DNA of 64,000 nucleotides from Oscillospiraceae bacterium (GTDB lineage Bacteria; Bacillota; Clostridia; Oscillospirales; Ruminococcaceae): assembly GCA_017550285.1 (NCBI GenBank), contig JAFZPP010000022.1, positions 26,896 through 90,895 on the forward strand, given 5' to 3'. How positions within the stretch are numbered: position 1 is the first letter of the stretch; each line of letters starts with the position of its first letter. Made by a program: the position numbers and the translations under genes. This document shows, piece after piece, positions 62,889-64,000 of the stretch. Below the pieces are notes generated by a model. The model saw nothing but the letters and a program-made list of their open reading frames with translations, searched no databases and was not told the origin of the DNA.

Positions 62889-63352
62889 AAACGATCGTGA
62901 TTTATTTCAGTGCCGAAGCAGGCAAAACAAGAAAGATTGCAGAGGAACTCAGCAAGACGCTCAGTGCAGAGCTGTTTGAGATCAGACCGGAACAGCCGTA
63001 CAGTGAAGCGGATTTGAAATGGATCAATCCGTTTGCGCGATGCAACAAGGAGAAGCGCGGAAAAGCGGATGTTCCCGTCACCGGCAGGATTGAAAACTGG
63101 GACGAATACGATACGGTGTATCTCGGGTTCCCGATCTGGTACTATGCCGCACCGAATGTGGTCAATACCTTTTGCAAGGGATATGACTGGAACGGCAAAA
63201 CGCTCCATATTTTTGCGACATCCGGCAGCAGCGGAATCGGCAAAACAGCGGTCAGGCTGGAACCGTATGTCAAAGGCGCAGACATTGCAGATGCAAAGCG
63301 CGTTACATCTGCATCAGAAATCATATCAGAAGCGAAAGGAGAATCCCTGTGA
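62885..63352 (+). CDS. Flavodoxin
   Basis: 155 residues: MKTIVIYFSAEAGKTRKIAE (FMN phosphate loop), ELFEIRPEQPYSEADLKWIN, YDTVYLGFPIWYYAAPNVVN and LHIFATSGSSGIGKTAVRLE. The family resembles flavodoxins with extra N-terminal charged segment used as electron carriers. Coupled to the reductase upstream and the monooxygenase-like gene downstream. Confidence 0.9.
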   Translation: MKTIVIYFSAEAGKTRKIAEELSKTLSAELFEIRPEQPYSEADLKWINPFARCNKEKRGKADVPVTGRIENWDEYDTVYLGFPIWYYAAPNVVNTFCKGYDWNGKTLHIFATSGSSGIGKTAVRLEPYVKGADIADAKRVTSASEIISEAKGESL

Positions 63353-63645
63353 AACGAATGGTAGAAGTGCATTATTATCTGAAAGACGGAAAGCGGAACG
63401 ATTTTTACAATGCGATTATCAGACAGGGCATTGCAGATGCCGCCCGTGCAGAGGACGGAAACGAAAAATATGATTATTATTTCAGCCCGGAAAACGAAAA
63501 TGAACTGGTGCTGTTGGAAATCTGGCAATCGGCAGAAGCCGTGCAGTTTCACATGGAAACTCCGCATTATCAGGCACTGGCTGAACTGAAAAAAGAATAT
63601 GTGAAGGATACTGTTTTCAGACGTTTTGAGATATCAGAAATCTGA
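63349..63645 (+). CDS. ABM-domain protein (putative quinol monooxygenase)
   Basis: 98 residues from a GTG start overlapping the flavodoxin stop, with AAAGGAG upstream. One antibiotic-biosynthesis-monooxygenase ferredoxin-like fold: VEVHYYLKDGKRNDFYNAII, LVLLEIWQSAEAVQFHMETP with the usual HxxxPHY. Such small proteins oxidise quinols or act as detoxifying monooxygenases. In the same operon as two flavoproteins, suggesting handling of quinone or aromatic redox stress. Confidence 0.85.
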   Translation: MKRMVEVHYYLKDGKRNDFYNAIIRQGIADAARAEDGNEKYDYYFSPENENELVLLEIWQSAEAVQFHMETPHYQALAELKKEYVKDTVFRRFEISEI

Positions 63646-64000
63646 AGCATGTCAGTCTTTGATTCAATAAAGAGATAACGGTATGAACAATTGACATATT
63701 GTCATAGAGCCGTTCATTCTATATTCGGTTTGCTGCGTGAAAATTTGCGATTTTAGATTCTGGATTGTTGGTTGTATATAGGAATTATCTGTCAATGCAT
63801 ATATTCCCGCCTGCAGCAAACAATACCTCTATGCTTTCCATTACAGCAAAACTATGATTAGGAGACCAGCTATGAAAAGTCAATAGGGAAATGAGAGAAT
63901 TCACAGAAAGTTTACAAGGGACAAAAAGAGTCACCCACCTATGAAGAAAAGGAGAAACTTTTTCAAACAAGAGCAAAAGCAACGTTATCGTTCAGGAGCT
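63646..64000 (+). other. Region after the flavoprotein operon
   Basis: A TTGACA at 63692 lacks a clear -10. The leader-only repeat copy F begins near 63797. Beyond 63880 the sequence is purine-rich and shows no ORF I can assign; it may run into a gene outside the window. Confidence 0.4.
63797..63887 (+). repeat. AbrB-minigene element, leader-only copy (F)
   Basis: CAAACAATACCTCTATGCTTTC (from 63817), then ATTAGGAGACCAGCT and ATG 63872 opening MKSQ followed at once by TAG. The leader and ribosome site match other copies well, but the AbrB coding part is absent and the sequence after the ATG is unrelated. Confidence 0.65.

Overview
The window looks like a chromosomal segment of a fibre-degrading gut Firmicute close to Ruminococcus (cellulosome-forming Oscillospiraceae, in the style of R. 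flavefaciens or R. champanellensis). This is inferred from five secreted glycoside-hydrolase-type proteins with type I dockerins, LPxTG-type pili with sortases, and SpoVT/AbrB-like sequences. No rRNA, tRNA or CRISPR array was seen. Promoters often have a -35 of TTGACA or TTGCG-type, 17 bases, then TATAAT, commonly with TG or GA just before the -10.

Region by region. 1-7.5 kb: a sortase-assembled pilus operon (end of a signal peptidase, tip or adhesin protein with an apparently dead CHAP-like domain, LPATGG backbone pilin, class C sortase, minor pilin with an IQTGQ-type tail, second sortase). 7.6-12 kb: a DUF3048 lipoprotein, a two-component system and a secreted Pro/Glu/Lys-repeat protein. 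12.3-17.5 kb: dus, a 1024-residue leucine-rich-repeat protein and an aldo/keto reductase, with overlapping reading frames. 17.7-18.8 kb: wreckage of a type I-C-like CRISPR-Cas locus (a cas3 HD fragment and an in-frame cas1::cas2 deletion fusion). 19-22 kb: a large dockerin beta-helix enzyme. 22-29.4 kb: an FtsX-type ABC transporter, then a zinc uptake operon behind a Fur-family operator, led by a small Cys/His membrane protein. 29.8-32.4 kb: an mgtA-type P-type ATPase. 32.6-44.6 kb: an IS5 stub and a polysaccharide island (GH5, GH43, GH127, GH43, a hybrid regulator) containing two recombinant gene relics. 45-51.4 kb: membrane, PRiA4-like and DUF4143 proteins and a fused relic. 51.7-56.6 kb: a giant MMPL exporter with its divergent TetR regulator. 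57.4-63.7 kb: a minus-strand operon of an oxidoreductase-AKR fusion, a DXS-like enzyme and an AKR, and a plus-strand flavoprotein operon.

The most unusual signal is a dispersed repeat, all copies on the plus strand. It carries a conserved leader, often with a hairpin, a ribosome site and a 58-codon gene joining the first third of an AbrB/SpoVT DNA-binding domain to a unique 25-residue tail. Four intact copies, one frameshifted copy, one leader-only copy and one tail-only copy lie between 29.5 and 63.9 kb. Differences between copies are mostly synonymous in the tail frame, which suggests a selected small-protein family rather than debris.

How the genes fit together: dockerin enzymes attack arabinan, xylan, pectin and cellulose outside the cell, the hybrid SBP/GGDEF-like/AraC regulator probably controls part of that island, and pili could mediate attachment. 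All assignments rest on reading the sequence; no database search was run.
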